A stretch of 22,543 bases of DNA from Rhodobacteraceae bacterium UBA6273 (GTDB lineage Bacteria > Pseudomonadota > Alphaproteobacteria > Rhodobacterales > Rhodobacteraceae): positions 1-22,543 of the forward strand of contig DJUV01000233.1 in assembly GCA_002440625.1 (NCBI GenBank), in the 5' to 3' direction. The first letter of the stretch is position 1. Each line of letters opens with the position of its first letter. Positions 14,583 to 21,757 of this stretch are shown here, one piece after another. Position numbers and translations under genes: made by a program. The notes beneath the pieces were generated by a model that made no database searches, had not been told where the DNA came from, and worked only from the letters and a program-made list of their open reading frames with translations.

Positions 14583-14592
14583 GCCCGGCACC

Positions 14593-14668
<76 letters not shown>

Positions 14669-14689
14669 TCCATTCCCGGTTACAGCGTT

Positions 14690-15214
14690 CTATCCGTGAT
14701 GCAGGAAATCGCCGTAGCGGCCGTTCCAGAAGAGAAGTGGATCGCCCGTGCGGGTTTCGGCCCGGAGGACCCGGCCGACGAGGATGGCGTGATCGCCGCC
14801 ATCATGCCGCGCCTCTGCCCGGCAATCGAAGCGGGCGACGCAGAGCGGGAGCGCGGGCAGCCCTTCGGGCGTCTCCCCGAGATCGAGCCCGGCAAAGTCG
14901 TTGCCGCTGGCCGAAAAGCGGCGGGCGAGGGCAAGCTGATGCGAGGAGAGGACGTGGACGGCGTAGTGATCGGCCGCCATGAAATCGGCAAAGCGGGTCG
15001 AGGCGCGCGCCGGGCACCAGAGGATCAGCGGCGGGTCGAGTGACACCGAGGTGAAGCTGTTGGCGGTCATGCCCAGGGGGCCGGACGATCCCTGGGTCGT
15101 GACCACCGTCACGCCGGTCGCATAGCGGCCCAATGCCGTGCGCAGCCCCCGCGTGCCTTCGGCTGCGGTCCAGGTCTCGGACGGAGATGTCCCGGTATGG
15201 TCATGCTTGATCAT
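14690..15214 (-). CDS. Flavin reductase domain protein
   Basis: This 174-residue protein is a member of the flavin reductase family (HpaC/RutF-like). Such enzymes reduce FMN or FAD with NAD(P)H, often to supply a separate monooxygenase. The family pattern is clear: [12 protein letters not shown] at about 29-40, [20 protein letters not shown] at 45-64, [16 protein letters not shown], and a C-terminal [13 protein letters not shown]. No signal peptide is present. The ATG at 15214 follows a GGGGGCG stretch that can act as a ribosome-binding site. No partner oxygenase gene is adjacent, so its substrate system is unknown; it could serve as a general reductase. Confidence 0.85.
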   Translation of the reverse strand: MIKHDHTGTSPSETWTAAEGTRGLRTALGRYATGVTVVTTQGSSGPLGMTANSFTSVSLDPPLILWCPARASTRFADFMAADHYAVHVLSSHQLALARRFSASGNDFAGLDLGETPEGLPALPLCVARFDCRAEARHDGGDHAILVGRVLRAETRTGDPLLFWNGRYGDFLHHG

Positions 15215-15284
15215 CGCCCCCGATATATGACGGTTCAGCGGGCGAGGGAAACCGCCAATCGCGACAGGCGGCGGGCCGGTTTCG

Positions 15285-15437
15285 TCAGGCTTCCTCTTCG
15301 CCGGTGTCGATCAGCCAGCCGCCGGGGCCGGCGATGTGATCGGGCAGGGCGAGGATCATCAGTTCCCGTGCGACGAGGCACAGCAGGAGGCTGGCGGCAA
15401 TTTCATCAAACGAAACAAGATTCAGAAAAGACATCAT
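15285..15437 (-). CDS. Possible 50-residue membrane peptide
   Basis: The frame encodes [20 protein letters not shown] followed by [15 protein letters not shown] and an acidic tail, LIDTGEEEA. Residues 13-31 are hydrophobic enough for one membrane helix, though interrupted by RE. AAGGGG lies eight bases before the first of two tandem ATG codons. It is on the same strand as, and 70 bases upstream of, the flavin reductase gene. I recognise no family. It may be a small membrane protein or chance; the good ribosome-binding site is the main support. Confidence 0.4.
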   Translation of the reverse strand: MMSFLNLVSFDEIAASLLLCLVARELMILALPDHIAGPGGWLIDTGEEEA

Positions 15438-15536
15438 TACACATCCCCTTTGTGCAATCACATTCGTGGACAAAGCGGGCGGCATTGCGGCGGGGCTGGG
15501 GAATTTCGCGGGTAAAGCGGTGTTCGCTGCCGGCGG

Positions 15537-15630
15537 CTAGTGCCCGACCTGCGCCGCGAGGGGCAGGGTCAGCACGAAGGAGGTGCCGCGCCCCGGCTCG
15601 GAGGTCAGCATCAGAGGGCCGGCCCAGGAC
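15537..15630 (-). pseudogene. 3' fragment of a second PAS histidine kinase
   Basis: The minus-strand frame ends PLMLTSEPGRGTSFVLTLPL plus seven residues and a stop. This matches the last 30 residues of the intact kinase at 16822-18618 (HPLLLTSEPGRGTSFVLTLPV). Just upstream, a different frame reads SAVLGRP, matching CALLGHP of the kinase, so there is a one-base frameshift between them. Similarity stops near 15630, so the rest of the gene is gone. It is a relic of a paralogous kinase or of a broken duplication. Confidence 0.8.
15561..15599 (+). repeat. 39-bp direct repeat, copy 1
   Basis: This segment is identical over 39 bases to 16849-16887. It encodes, on the minus strand, the conserved GRGTSFVLTL region of a histidine kinase C-terminus. 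Together the two copies bracket the oxidoreductase gene. Confidence 0.85.
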
Positions 15631-15645
15631 CGCTGAGGCAGTGGC

Positions 15646-15676
15646 TTGACCTGGCATCACCTCCAGCGGATAGGTG
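15646..15676 (+). promoter_or_regulatory. Possible MerR-type promoter of the oxidoreductase gene
   Basis: TTGACC (15646-15651) is followed after an overlong 19-base spacer by TAGGTG (15671-15676). A CACCT/AGGTG dyad (15658-15662 with 15672-15676) lies in that spacer. Overlong spacers with a central dyad are typical of MerR-family activated promoters. The -10 is poor, and no merR gene is adjacent, so this is tentative. Confidence 0.35.
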
Positions 15677-15699
15677 CTGCATAGACCCCGGAGGTGCGC

Positions 15700-16716
15700 A
15701 TGAAGGCGTTTTTTGTCGAGCACTATGGCAAGGACACTCTACTTGCCCTTGGCGACCGGCCCGAGCCGGACATGCGCGACAATGAGGTGCTCGTCGAAAT
15801 CCGCGCCGCGAGCGTGAACCAGCTTGATGCCAAGATCATGTCTGGCGCGTTCAAGCAGATCATCCCCCATAAGATGCCGCTCACCCTCGGACACGATCTT
15901 GCGGGCGTCGTTCTCGGGACCGGGCCGCGTGTCACGGCCTTCAAGACCGGCGACGAGGTCTATGGCTGCCTGCCGGTCAATCGCATCGGCGCCTTTGCCG
16001 AGCGTGTGACGGTTGACGAAAGCTATCTCGCGCCGAAGCCCGGCAACCTCACGATGGAGGAGGCAGCATCGCTGCCCGTGGTCGCGATCACCGCCTGGCA
16101 GGCATTGGTGGTGATAGCCGGGGTCACGCCAGGCCAGCGCGTTTTCATTCAGGCGGGCTCCGGCGGCGTCGGCACCATCGCCATCCAGCTTGCGAAGCAT
16201 CTTGGCGCAGAGGTCGCGACGACGGCGGGCGCGGCGAGCGCCGATGCCCTGAGGGGGCTCGGGGCCGACATCGTCGTCGACTACCGCAAGGAGGATTTCG
16301 CCGCCGTCGTCAAAGCCTGCGATGCCGCGCTGATGAGTCAGGACGAGGCTTCGCTCGCCAAGGCGATCACGATTCTGAAACCGGGTGGCACGGCGATTTC
16401 GATCTCCGGTCCGCCCGATCCTGAATTTGCCCGGCAGGCGGGGCTGAACCAGCTGTTCGGACTGGTCATGTGGGGGCTGAGCTACCGCATCCGCGCCGCC
16501 GCACGGCGCCGGGGCGTCAGATATGCGTTCCTGTTCATGCAGCCCGGTGGCGCGCAACTGCGCGAGCTGAACGCGCTTCTTGAGAGCGGCGTGATCCGCC
16601 CGGTCATCGACAGGGTTTTCCCGTTCGCGCAGACGCCCGAGGCGCTTGCCTATGTCGCAAGCGGCAGGGCCAAGGGAAAGGTCGTGGTCGGGGTCGGCGG
16701 GGCGCGGGCAGGGTAG
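15700..16716 (+). CDS. Zinc-independent NADP-dependent alcohol dehydrogenase/quinone oxidoreductase family protein
   Basis: This 338-residue protein is a medium-chain dehydrogenase/reductase. The GroES-like N-terminal domain contains EVLVEIRAASVNQLDAKI and the GHDLAGVV motif. The Rossmann NADPH motif is FIQAGSGGVGTIAIQLAKHL at about 149-168. The structural-zinc cysteine cluster and the catalytic cysteine of zinc alcohol dehydrogenases are absent, which places it with quinone oxidoreductase/enone reductase-type enzymes. The substrate is likely an activated double bond or quinone. GGAGG lies six bases before the ATG at 15700; a GTG two codons earlier is less likely. It stands alone between two kinase 3' ends and is transcribed against the intact kinase. 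Confidence 0.88.
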   Translation: MKAFFVEHYGKDTLLALGDRPEPDMRDNEVLVEIRAASVNQLDAKIMSGAFKQIIPHKMPLTLGHDLAGVVLGTGPRVTAFKTGDEVYGCLPVNRIGAFAERVTVDESYLAPKPGNLTMEEAASLPVVAITAWQALVVIAGVTPGQRVFIQAGSGGVGTIAIQLAKHLGAEVATTAGAASADALRGLGADIVVDYRKEDFAAVVKACDAALMSQDEASLAKAITILKPGGTAISISGPPDPEFARQAGLNQLFGLVMWGLSYRIRAAARRRGVRYAFLFMQPGGAQLRELNALLESGVIRPVIDRVFPFAQTPEALAYVASGRAKGKVVVGVGGARAG

Positions 16717-16723
16717 CCCGAGC

Positions 16724-16739
16724 CCCGGCATTGGCCGGG
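16724..16739 (+). terminator. Weak hairpin after the oxidoreductase gene
   Basis: CCCGGC (16724-16729) and GCCGGG (16734-16739) pair around a four-base loop, eight bases after the stop. A CTTTTA run follows only about 17 bases later, so termination would be inefficient. The convergent gap is 105 bases. Confidence 0.35.
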
Positions 16740-16821
16740 ACCGCCTGATGCAATTGCTTTTATCCGACGCGGCGCGGCCCTCTGTTGCGCGCCATCAGAT
16801 TCTTTTGCAAAGCAAACCGCT

Positions 16822-18618
16822 CTAGCCACCGCCTCCCGGCGCCGTCACGGGCAGGGTCAGCACGAAGGAGGTGCCGCGCCCCGGCTCCGACGTCAGCAGG
16901 AGGGGATGGCCGAGAAGGGCGCAGGCGCGCTCCACAATGGCAAGGCCAAGGCCCATGCCCTCGGCCGCCGAGGCGCGGGCGTTCAGGCGGTGGAACTCGC
17001 GGAAGATGTTCTCCTGTTCCTCCTCGGGGATGCCGGGGCCGGTGTCGATCACGGCGACGCGCACCCGCATGCGGCTGCGCCGGACGCCGACCAGCACCCG
17101 GCCCTCCTCGGTATAGCGGATCGCGTTGCCGATCAGGTTCTGCAGGATGCGTCTCAGGTAGGTGAGGTCCGAGGTGACGACCGCCGATGTCGGCATCATC
17201 GTGAGGCAAAGCCCCTTCGCCGAGGCCACCGGCGAAAACTCGTCGTGCAATTGGCGCAGGATATGGCCAAGCCGCACCGAGCCGACATTCAGCGCCGCCT
17301 TGCCGGCCTCAAGCTTCGAGATGTCGAGAAGGTCGCCGAGAATGCCCTCGACGCTGACGAGCGCGTTCTGCGTCTTGGCAAGCGTGATCCCGGCCTCGGC
17401 GCCAAGCCCGCCGTCCGACAGGGAGGCGAGGAAGAGCTTCGCCGCCGACAGGGGTTGCAGAAGGTCATGGCTCGCCGCCGCGACGAAACGCGACCGCGCA
17501 CTGTTGGCCCGCTCCGCCTGGGTCAGCGCATCCTCAAGCTCCAGCGTCCGCTCCAGCACCCGGCGTTCCAGCGACTCGTTCGCTGCCTCCATCACCTCGG
17601 CAGCGGCGCGTTCGGCGGTGACATCGGTGAAGCTCATCACAAAGCCGCCGTCCGGCATTTCCTGCGCGAAGGCCGACAGCATGATGTCGGCGCCCGAGCG
17701 CAGATCGAAAGTCAGGGCAGGGCGGCGATCCCTGCTCTCGGCCCATTCCGCAAGGGCCGCGACCGTCATGCCGGGGCCGATCGAAGCCCGGCCCTGCAGC
17801 ATCCCGAGAAGGGAGGTAAAGGTGACGCCGCGCCGCGTCCCCGCCACCGGAATCGACAGAAGTTCCGCCAGCCGCCGGTTCCAGCCGACCATCCGCCCCT
17901 CGCGGTCAAAGATGCAGACGCCCTGGCTGATATGGTCCAGCGTCGCGCGCACCAGCCGGGCCTGATCGTCCAGCAGCCGGTCCCTCTCTTCCCGCTCGAA
18001 GCGCATCACATCCGTGAGGTCGGTTTGCAGCACCACGGTGCCGCCATCGGCAGTCCGGTGTTCGGAGACCTGCACCCAGCGGTCCCAGATCATCTCGGCG
18101 TTGAACATCACATGCCGGTCGGCATGGCGCCTCAGCCGCCGCGAGACCCAATCCTCGCGCGTTTCGCCATGCGGCAATACGAGATGCGATGAGCGGCTGA
18201 CCACGTCGACATAGGTGCCGAAGGTCATGCCAGGGATCAGCTCGACCCGGACATCGGGCATGTGCATCCCGAAGCGCGAGTTGCAAAGGACGAGCACGTC
18301 ATCCGCGCCGAAAAGGCCAAAGCCTTCCTGAATCGTCTCGATCGCGTCGGCAAGATTGCGCCGCGCCGCCTCGGCCGCGCCCATCGCCAGTTCAAGCTGG
18401 GCGTTCGACTGGTTGAGAAGGTCGAGCGCATGTTCAAGGTCGCGGGTCCGGTCGCGGACCTGATCCTCAAGCATCACAGCGCGCTGGAACTGCGCATAGG
18501 CGGCACCGCTGTCATCGGTCGCCTGTTCCACACGCTTCATCAGCGCCGCAACGATGGTCAGCAGCTTTTCGTGCTGGCGTTCGGGCGGGTCGGCCGGGTT
18601 CACGAGCGATTGCGGCAT
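16822..18618 (-). CDS. PAS-domain histidine kinase (NahK/ErcS-like)
   Basis: This is a cytosolic 598-residue sensor kinase. A coiled-coil N-terminus (about 12-90) is followed by two PAS-type domains (about 90-205 and 222-335), a second coiled coil (336-375), the dimerisation/H-box with H384 in ASHDLLQPLSAAKLF, and an ATPase domain: N-box N494/N498 (NLIGNAIRY), G1 D525/G527 (DTGPGIP), G2 GMGLGLAIV at 554-562. No membrane segment or receiver domain is present; related NahK/ErcS proteins often carry a fused receiver or none. The HDLLQPL H-box is typical of that group. The start at 18618 lies four bases after the FIST gene stop, so the two are co-translated; an upstream ATG at 18651 would overlap that gene. 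Confidence 0.9.
   Translation of the reverse strand: MPQSLVNPADPPERQHEKLLTIVAALMKRVEQATDDSGAAYAQFQRAVMLEDQVRDRTRDLEHALDLLNQSNAQLELAMGAAEAARRNLADAIETIQEGFGLFGADDVLVLCNSRFGMHMPDVRVELIPGMTFGTYVDVVSRSSHLVLPHGETREDWVSRRLRRHADRHVMFNAEMIWDRWVQVSEHRTADGGTVVLQTDLTDVMRFEREERDRLLDDQARLVRATLDHISQGVCIFDREGRMVGWNRRLAELLSIPVAGTRRGVTFTSLLGMLQGRASIGPGMTVAALAEWAESRDRRPALTFDLRSGADIMLSAFAQEMPDGGFVMSFTDVTAERAAAEVMEAANESLERRVLERTLELEDALTQAERANSARSRFVAAASHDLLQPLSAAKLFLASLSDGGLGAEAGITLAKTQNALVSVEGILGDLLDISKLEAGKAALNVGSVRLGHILRQLHDEFSPVASAKGLCLTMMPTSAVVTSDLTYLRRILQNLIGNAIRYTEEGRVLVGVRRSRMRVRVAVIDTGPGIPEEEQENIFREFHRLNARASAAEGMGLGLAIVERACALLGHPLLLTSEPGRGTSFVLTLPVTAPGGGG
16849..16887 (+). repeat. 39-bp direct repeat, copy 2
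   Basis: This copy lies within the 3' end of the intact histidine kinase gene and is identical to 15561-15599. The identity ends at a single-base difference, and weaker similarity continues for about 30 bases. Confidence 0.85.
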
Positions 18619-18622
18619 CGTC

Positions 18623-19774
18623 TCAGCCGTCCTTCGGCGGATAGATCGCAACGCCGGTCATGGTCTGGTTGACATGGACCGAGCCAAGCTGTTCGCCGTA
18701 GGTCGAAAACCCGGTGACGTGGTGGCGGCGCAGGATGTCCGAGATCTGGCCGAACATCTGCTTTTCCTCGGCCTCGATCCGCCTCAGCACGCAGTCGCAG
18801 GCAAGGATCGCGGCGGGTTCGCGGTCGGCGGCGAGGCGGGAAAGCTCGCCCTCAAGGTGGTTCACCATGTTCTGCGCCTCGGCCAGCGTCAGCACCATGC
18901 CCTCGTCGATGGCCGAGAAGAAGACGAGGTCGCCGTTCGGCGCCACGCGCTGGATGGCGCGGACATGGTGGCGCCCGCCGATGCGCACGACCAAGGGGTG
19001 GGCGGCAAAGGTGAAGGTGGTGAGCTGGCCGGGGTCCTTGCCGAGAAGCCGGGCATATTCCTGTGCCGCAGGCTCCGCATTGATCTGGCGGACGAGCCGC
19101 CGCGCCGGATCGGCCTCGGTCACGACCATGCGCTCTTCGGAGGGGCGCAGGTGGTCAAGGCTGAAGACCCGGATCGGGCAGCGGGTGCGGATGACGCTGA
19201 GGCTGGCGATGTTCTGGCCAAGCTTGCCGTCGTGAAGCACATAGGTCGCGGCGAAACGGGTGCCGTCCCCGGCAGACCCGCCGAAGAGCGGCACCGGGCC
19301 AAGGCCCGAGGCGAGGGTGGCCGCAAGCTCATCCTCGCGCACCGAAAGGCCGTCGACCATCAGGAAGGCGAACTCGTTTTCCCAGTCGGGGCAGGCGCGG
19401 GCGAGCCGCTGCCTTGTGCGGATGGTGTCGCCGATCAGCGCATGGCCGTCGATGGATTGGAGGTCGGGGACCAGCATCGTCTCAGCCGCGAAATGGCTGG
19501 CGGGCAGGCCAAGGGCGACGATGCCGCCTTCCGAATAGCCGTCGGGACTGATCTCTCCGGCGGTGGTGCAGCCGACGACCGGGTTGTCGCCGAAGGCCGC
19601 GCCAACGCGTTCGGCCAGCCCGGGAAGGGCAGCATCGGGCGACAGAAAGAGGATGACCAAAGCGAAGGGGCCGGGGCCGAGCTCCTCGGCCAGTCGTTCC
19701 AGCGCCTCGGGGTCCCGCGCGCTGGCATGCGCCCGCCGCAGAACCTCCGGCGCGGCGTTGGTCGGCACGGACAT
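18623..19774 (-). CDS. FIST-domain sensor protein, NosP-like
   Basis: This 383-residue protein has the FIST_N domain (about 25-215; NPVVGCTTAGEISPDGYSEG, FAFLMVDGLS, LFGGSAGDG) and the FIST_C domain (about 225-365; ending FGQISDILRRHHVTGFSTYG). FIST proteins bind small ligands. NosP of Pseudomonas and other bacteria is a FIST haemoprotein that binds nitric oxide and inhibits an adjacent NahK-type kinase. The gene next to this one encodes exactly such a kinase, so a NosP role is likely. I cannot confirm a haem ligand by eye. The start at 19774 has GGGGAGG seven bases upstream; the ATG five codons earlier does not. There are four bases to the kinase gene. Confidence 0.85.
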   Translation of the reverse strand: MSVPTNAAPEVLRRAHASARDPEALERLAEELGPGPFALVILFLSPDAALPGLAERVGAAFGDNPVVGCTTAGEISPDGYSEGGIVALGLPASHFAAETMLVPDLQSIDGHALIGDTIRTRQRLARACPDWENEFAFLMVDGLSVREDELAATLASGLGPVPLFGGSAGDGTRFAATYVLHDGKLGQNIASLSVIRTRCPIRVFSLDHLRPSEERMVVTEADPARRLVRQINAEPAAQEYARLLGKDPGQLTTFTFAAHPLVVRIGGRHHVRAIQRVAPNGDLVFFSAIDEGMVLTLAEAQNMVNHLEGELSRLAADREPAAILACDCVLRRIEAEEKQMFGQISDILRRHHVTGFSTYGEQLGSVHVNQTMTGVAIYPPKDG

Positions 19775-19797
19775 CGCGTTCCTCCCCATCGGGAAAA

Positions 19798-20505
19798 CTA
19801 CGCGGGGTTCGTGTTCTCTGGCAAGAGGCTGGCAAAGCTTGCCTGCTTGGCCAGAAGAACCGCCTGCGTCCGGCTTTGCACACCAAGCTTGCGCATGATG
19901 GCGGTGACATGCGCCTTGACCGTCGTCTCGGCGATGGAAAGGTCATAGGCGATCTGCTTGTTGAGCCGCCCCTCGCAGATCAGTTGCAGGATGCGCGTCT
20001 GCTGCCGCGTCAGAAGCGACAGCCGCGCCACCGCATCTTCCTGCGGGCTTGCGGGCGCGCCGCTGTCTTCGGGCAGGACATAGCTTTCCGGGATGTAGCG
20101 GCGCCCGGCGGCCAGGGCCTCAAAGGCGGCGCGGAACATCTCGCGCGGGCTGTGCTTGGGGATGAAGCCATCCGCGCCTGCACGCAGAGCCGCGCTGATG
20201 ACACGGGCATCGGCGAGCGATGAGACGACGAGGATCGGCACCGGTTTTGTCGCCTGCCGAAGCTGCACCAGCCCGTCCATCCCGTCCACGTCCGGCAGGT
20301 TGAGGTCAAGAAGGATCACATCGGGCCGCAGGCCGCTGTCGATCCGGTCAAGCGCCACCGACAGCCGGTCGGCAGTTTCCACTTCGGCAATGCCGACGAA
20401 GGTGCGCAAAGTCATGGACAAGGCATCGCAGAACAGCGGATGATCGTCGATGACGAGCGCCTTGCGCATCTGCGGTTCGGGTGCCGGAAAGGGAATGGTG
20501 GGCAT
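19798..20505 (-). CDS. NarL/LuxR-family response regulator
   Basis: This 235-residue regulator has an N-terminal receiver domain with D20/D21 (VIDDHP), phosphoacceptor D67 (ILLDLNLPDVDG) and K117 (FIPKHS). The C-terminal LuxR-type helix-turn-helix is at about 165-220 (LTRQQTRILQLICEGRLNKQ, then IAETTVKAHVTAIMRKLGV). It is first in a three-gene unit with the FIST protein (23-base gap) and the kinase, which is presumably its phosphodonor. The ATG at 20505 has only a weak AGG-type ribosome-binding site; an ATG at 20469 (MRKALVIDD) has none better. It is divergent from coxG, so the cox genes are an obvious candidate target. Confidence 0.92.
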   Translation of the reverse strand: MPTIPFPAPEPQMRKALVIDDHPLFCDALSMTLRTFVGIAEVETADRLSVALDRIDSGLRPDVILLDLNLPDVDGMDGLVQLRQATKPVPILVVSSLADARVISAALRAGADGFIPKHSPREMFRAAFEALAAGRRYIPESYVLPEDSGAPASPQEDAVARLSLLTRQQTRILQLICEGRLNKQIAYDLSIAETTVKAHVTAIMRKLGVQSRTQAVLLAKQASFASLLPENTNPA

Positions 20506-20703
20506 CGGGTTGGCCTGCTCCGGTGGGGCCCGAATGACGGGTGAGGATTAAGCTAGCAAAGGACGGCGCGCCGGTCACTTGCCGGAAAGTCGCATGTCGC
20601 CCGGATCAAAGCCATAGGCCAGCCCGGGTAAAGTACGACCAAGGTCAGATAGCGCGGCCCGGAGGCGCACCTTAAGCTTCCGGCCAATTCGTAGGGAGGT
20701 TTC
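20506..20703. promoter_or_regulatory. Divergent control region between regulator and cox genes
   Basis: This 198-base gap must hold promoters for both directions, but I found no strong sigma70 pair on either strand. A CGGCGCGCCG palindrome lies near 20561-20570. No FNR-type TTGAT-N4-ATCAA site is present. The strong GGGAGG site of coxG is at its right end. Confidence 0.5.
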
Positions 20704-21231
20704 ATGCAGCTCACCGATCACCGCGACATCGCCGCCGACCCGGCCACCGTCTGGGCGGCCATTCTCAACCCCGAGGTTCTGAAAGCCTGCATTCCCGGCT
20801 GCGAAAGCATGACCGGAACGCCCGAGGAAGGCTTCGAGGCGGTCGTGGTGCAGAAGGTCGGGCCAGTAAAGGCCCGCTTCACCGGGGCGGTCAAGCTTTC
20901 CGACATGGTGCCGGGCCGCAGCGTGAACATCACCGGCGAGGGCAAGGGCGGGCCTGCGGGCTTTGCCAAGGGCGGCGCCAAGGTCGACCTTGCGCCCGAA
21001 GGCGCGGGCACGCGGCTGACATATACGGTCGAGGCCAACGTCGGCGGCAAGCTCGCCCAGCTTGGCAGCCGGATCATCGACGGCTTTGCCAAGAAGATGG
21101 CCGACCAGTTCTTTGAGAATTTCAAGGCGGCGCTTGAGCCTGCCGAGGCGGAAGCGGCGGTTGCCGATGCGGTCGATGCCGATGGGGATGCGCCGAAAAA
21201 AGGTTGGTTCAAACGCCTGACTGGCGGCTGA
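20704..21231 (+). CDS. coxG: CoxG-type SRPBCC protein
   Basis: This 175-residue protein belongs to the CoxG family (SRPBCC fold), encoded with aerobic CO dehydrogenases and related molybdenum hydroxylases. CoxG attaches the enzyme to the membrane and is thought to link it to the quinone pool. The fold spans residues 1-145: an N-terminal [20 protein letters not shown], then [10 protein letters not shown], then [21 protein letters not shown] final helix is [18 protein letters not shown] low-complexity linker of Ala, Glu and Asp (148-163) then leads to a short basic, aromatic end, [11 protein letters not shown], that suits membrane contact. GGGAGG precedes the ATG. coxS follows after 28 bases. 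Confidence 0.9.
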   Translation: MQLTDHRDIAADPATVWAAILNPEVLKACIPGCESMTGTPEEGFEAVVVQKVGPVKARFTGAVKLSDMVPGRSVNITGEGKGGPAGFAKGGAKVDLAPEGAGTRLTYTVEANVGGKLAQLGSRIIDGFAKKMADQFFENFKAALEPAEAEAAVADAVDADGDAPKKGWFKRLTGG

Positions 21232-21259
21232 ACCGAAAGACAACAAGGGAGGACGAAGG

Positions 21260-21745
21260 ATGACGAAAGTCACGATGACCGTGAACGGCAAGGCCGTCTC
21301 GGGCGAGGTGGAGGGGCGGACGCTGCTTGTCTCCTTCCTGCGCGAGGGGCTGGGCCTGACCGGCACCCATGTCGGCTGCGATACCAGCCAGTGCGGCGCC
21401 TGCGTGGTGCATATCAACGGCAATCCGGCGAAAAGCTGCACCGCCTTCGCCGCCGATCTTGACGGCGCCAGCATCACGACGATCGAGGGCATGGCGAACG
21501 AAGATGGCTCGCTTGGCGTGGTCCAGCAGGCGTTCCAGGATCACCACGGGCTTCAGTGCGGCTTCTGCACGCCCGGCATGGTGATGTCCTCGGCAGCACT
21601 TCTGGCGGTGAACCCGCGACCGACCGAGATGGAGGTGCGCCATTATCTCGAAGGCAACATCTGCCGCTGCACCGGCTACCACAATATCGTCAAGGCCGTC
21701 CTTGCCGCTTCCGGCCAGGACGTGTCGAAGATCGCGGCTGAGTGA
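21260..21745 (+). CDS. coxS: Small [2Fe-2S] subunit of CO dehydrogenase-type enzyme
   Basis: This 161-residue iron-sulfur subunit belongs to the xanthine dehydrogenase/CO dehydrogenase family. The ferredoxin-like N-terminal cluster uses C40, C45, C48 and C60 ([10 protein letters not shown] and SCTAFA). The C-terminal cluster uses C100, C103, C135 and C137 (CGFCTPG and NICRCTGY). All eight ligands are present. It passes electrons from the molybdenum site of CoxL to the FAD subunit CoxM, which is not in this window. GGGAGG lies upstream of the ATG. coxL follows after 12 bases. The subunit alone does not tell CO from another substrate. Confidence 0.95.
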   Translation: MTKVTMTVNGKAVSGEVEGRTLLVSFLREGLGLTGTHVGCDTSQCGACVVHINGNPAKSCTAFAADLDGASITTIEGMANEDGSLGVVQQAFQDHHGLQCGFCTPGMVMSSAALLAVNPRPTEMEVRHYLEGNICRCTGYHNIVKAVLAASGQDVSKIAAE

Positions 21746-21757
21746 GGGGGGAACACG

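Larger units (their letters stand above)
13951..14592. other. Gap of about 640 bases without a convincing gene
   Basis: No frame on either strand has a good start, ribosome-binding site and family pattern. The part from about 14030 to 14240 is visibly less GC-rich than its surroundings and uses A/T-ending triplets in any frame, unlike neighbouring genes, suggesting old foreign or degraded DNA. It contains a hairpin (13987-14025), a near-repeat GGTTTAT-GTCC/GGTTTAT-CCGG at about 14151-14172, and a perfect 14-base palindrome (14257-14270). The last 40 bases hold a plausible tRNA promoter. Confidence 0.5.

Noticed and set aside
15739..16731. Minus-strand frame of 330 codons opposite the oxidoreductase
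   Set aside because: The plus-strand frame has the NADPH motif and a strong ribosome-binding site; the antisense one has neither.
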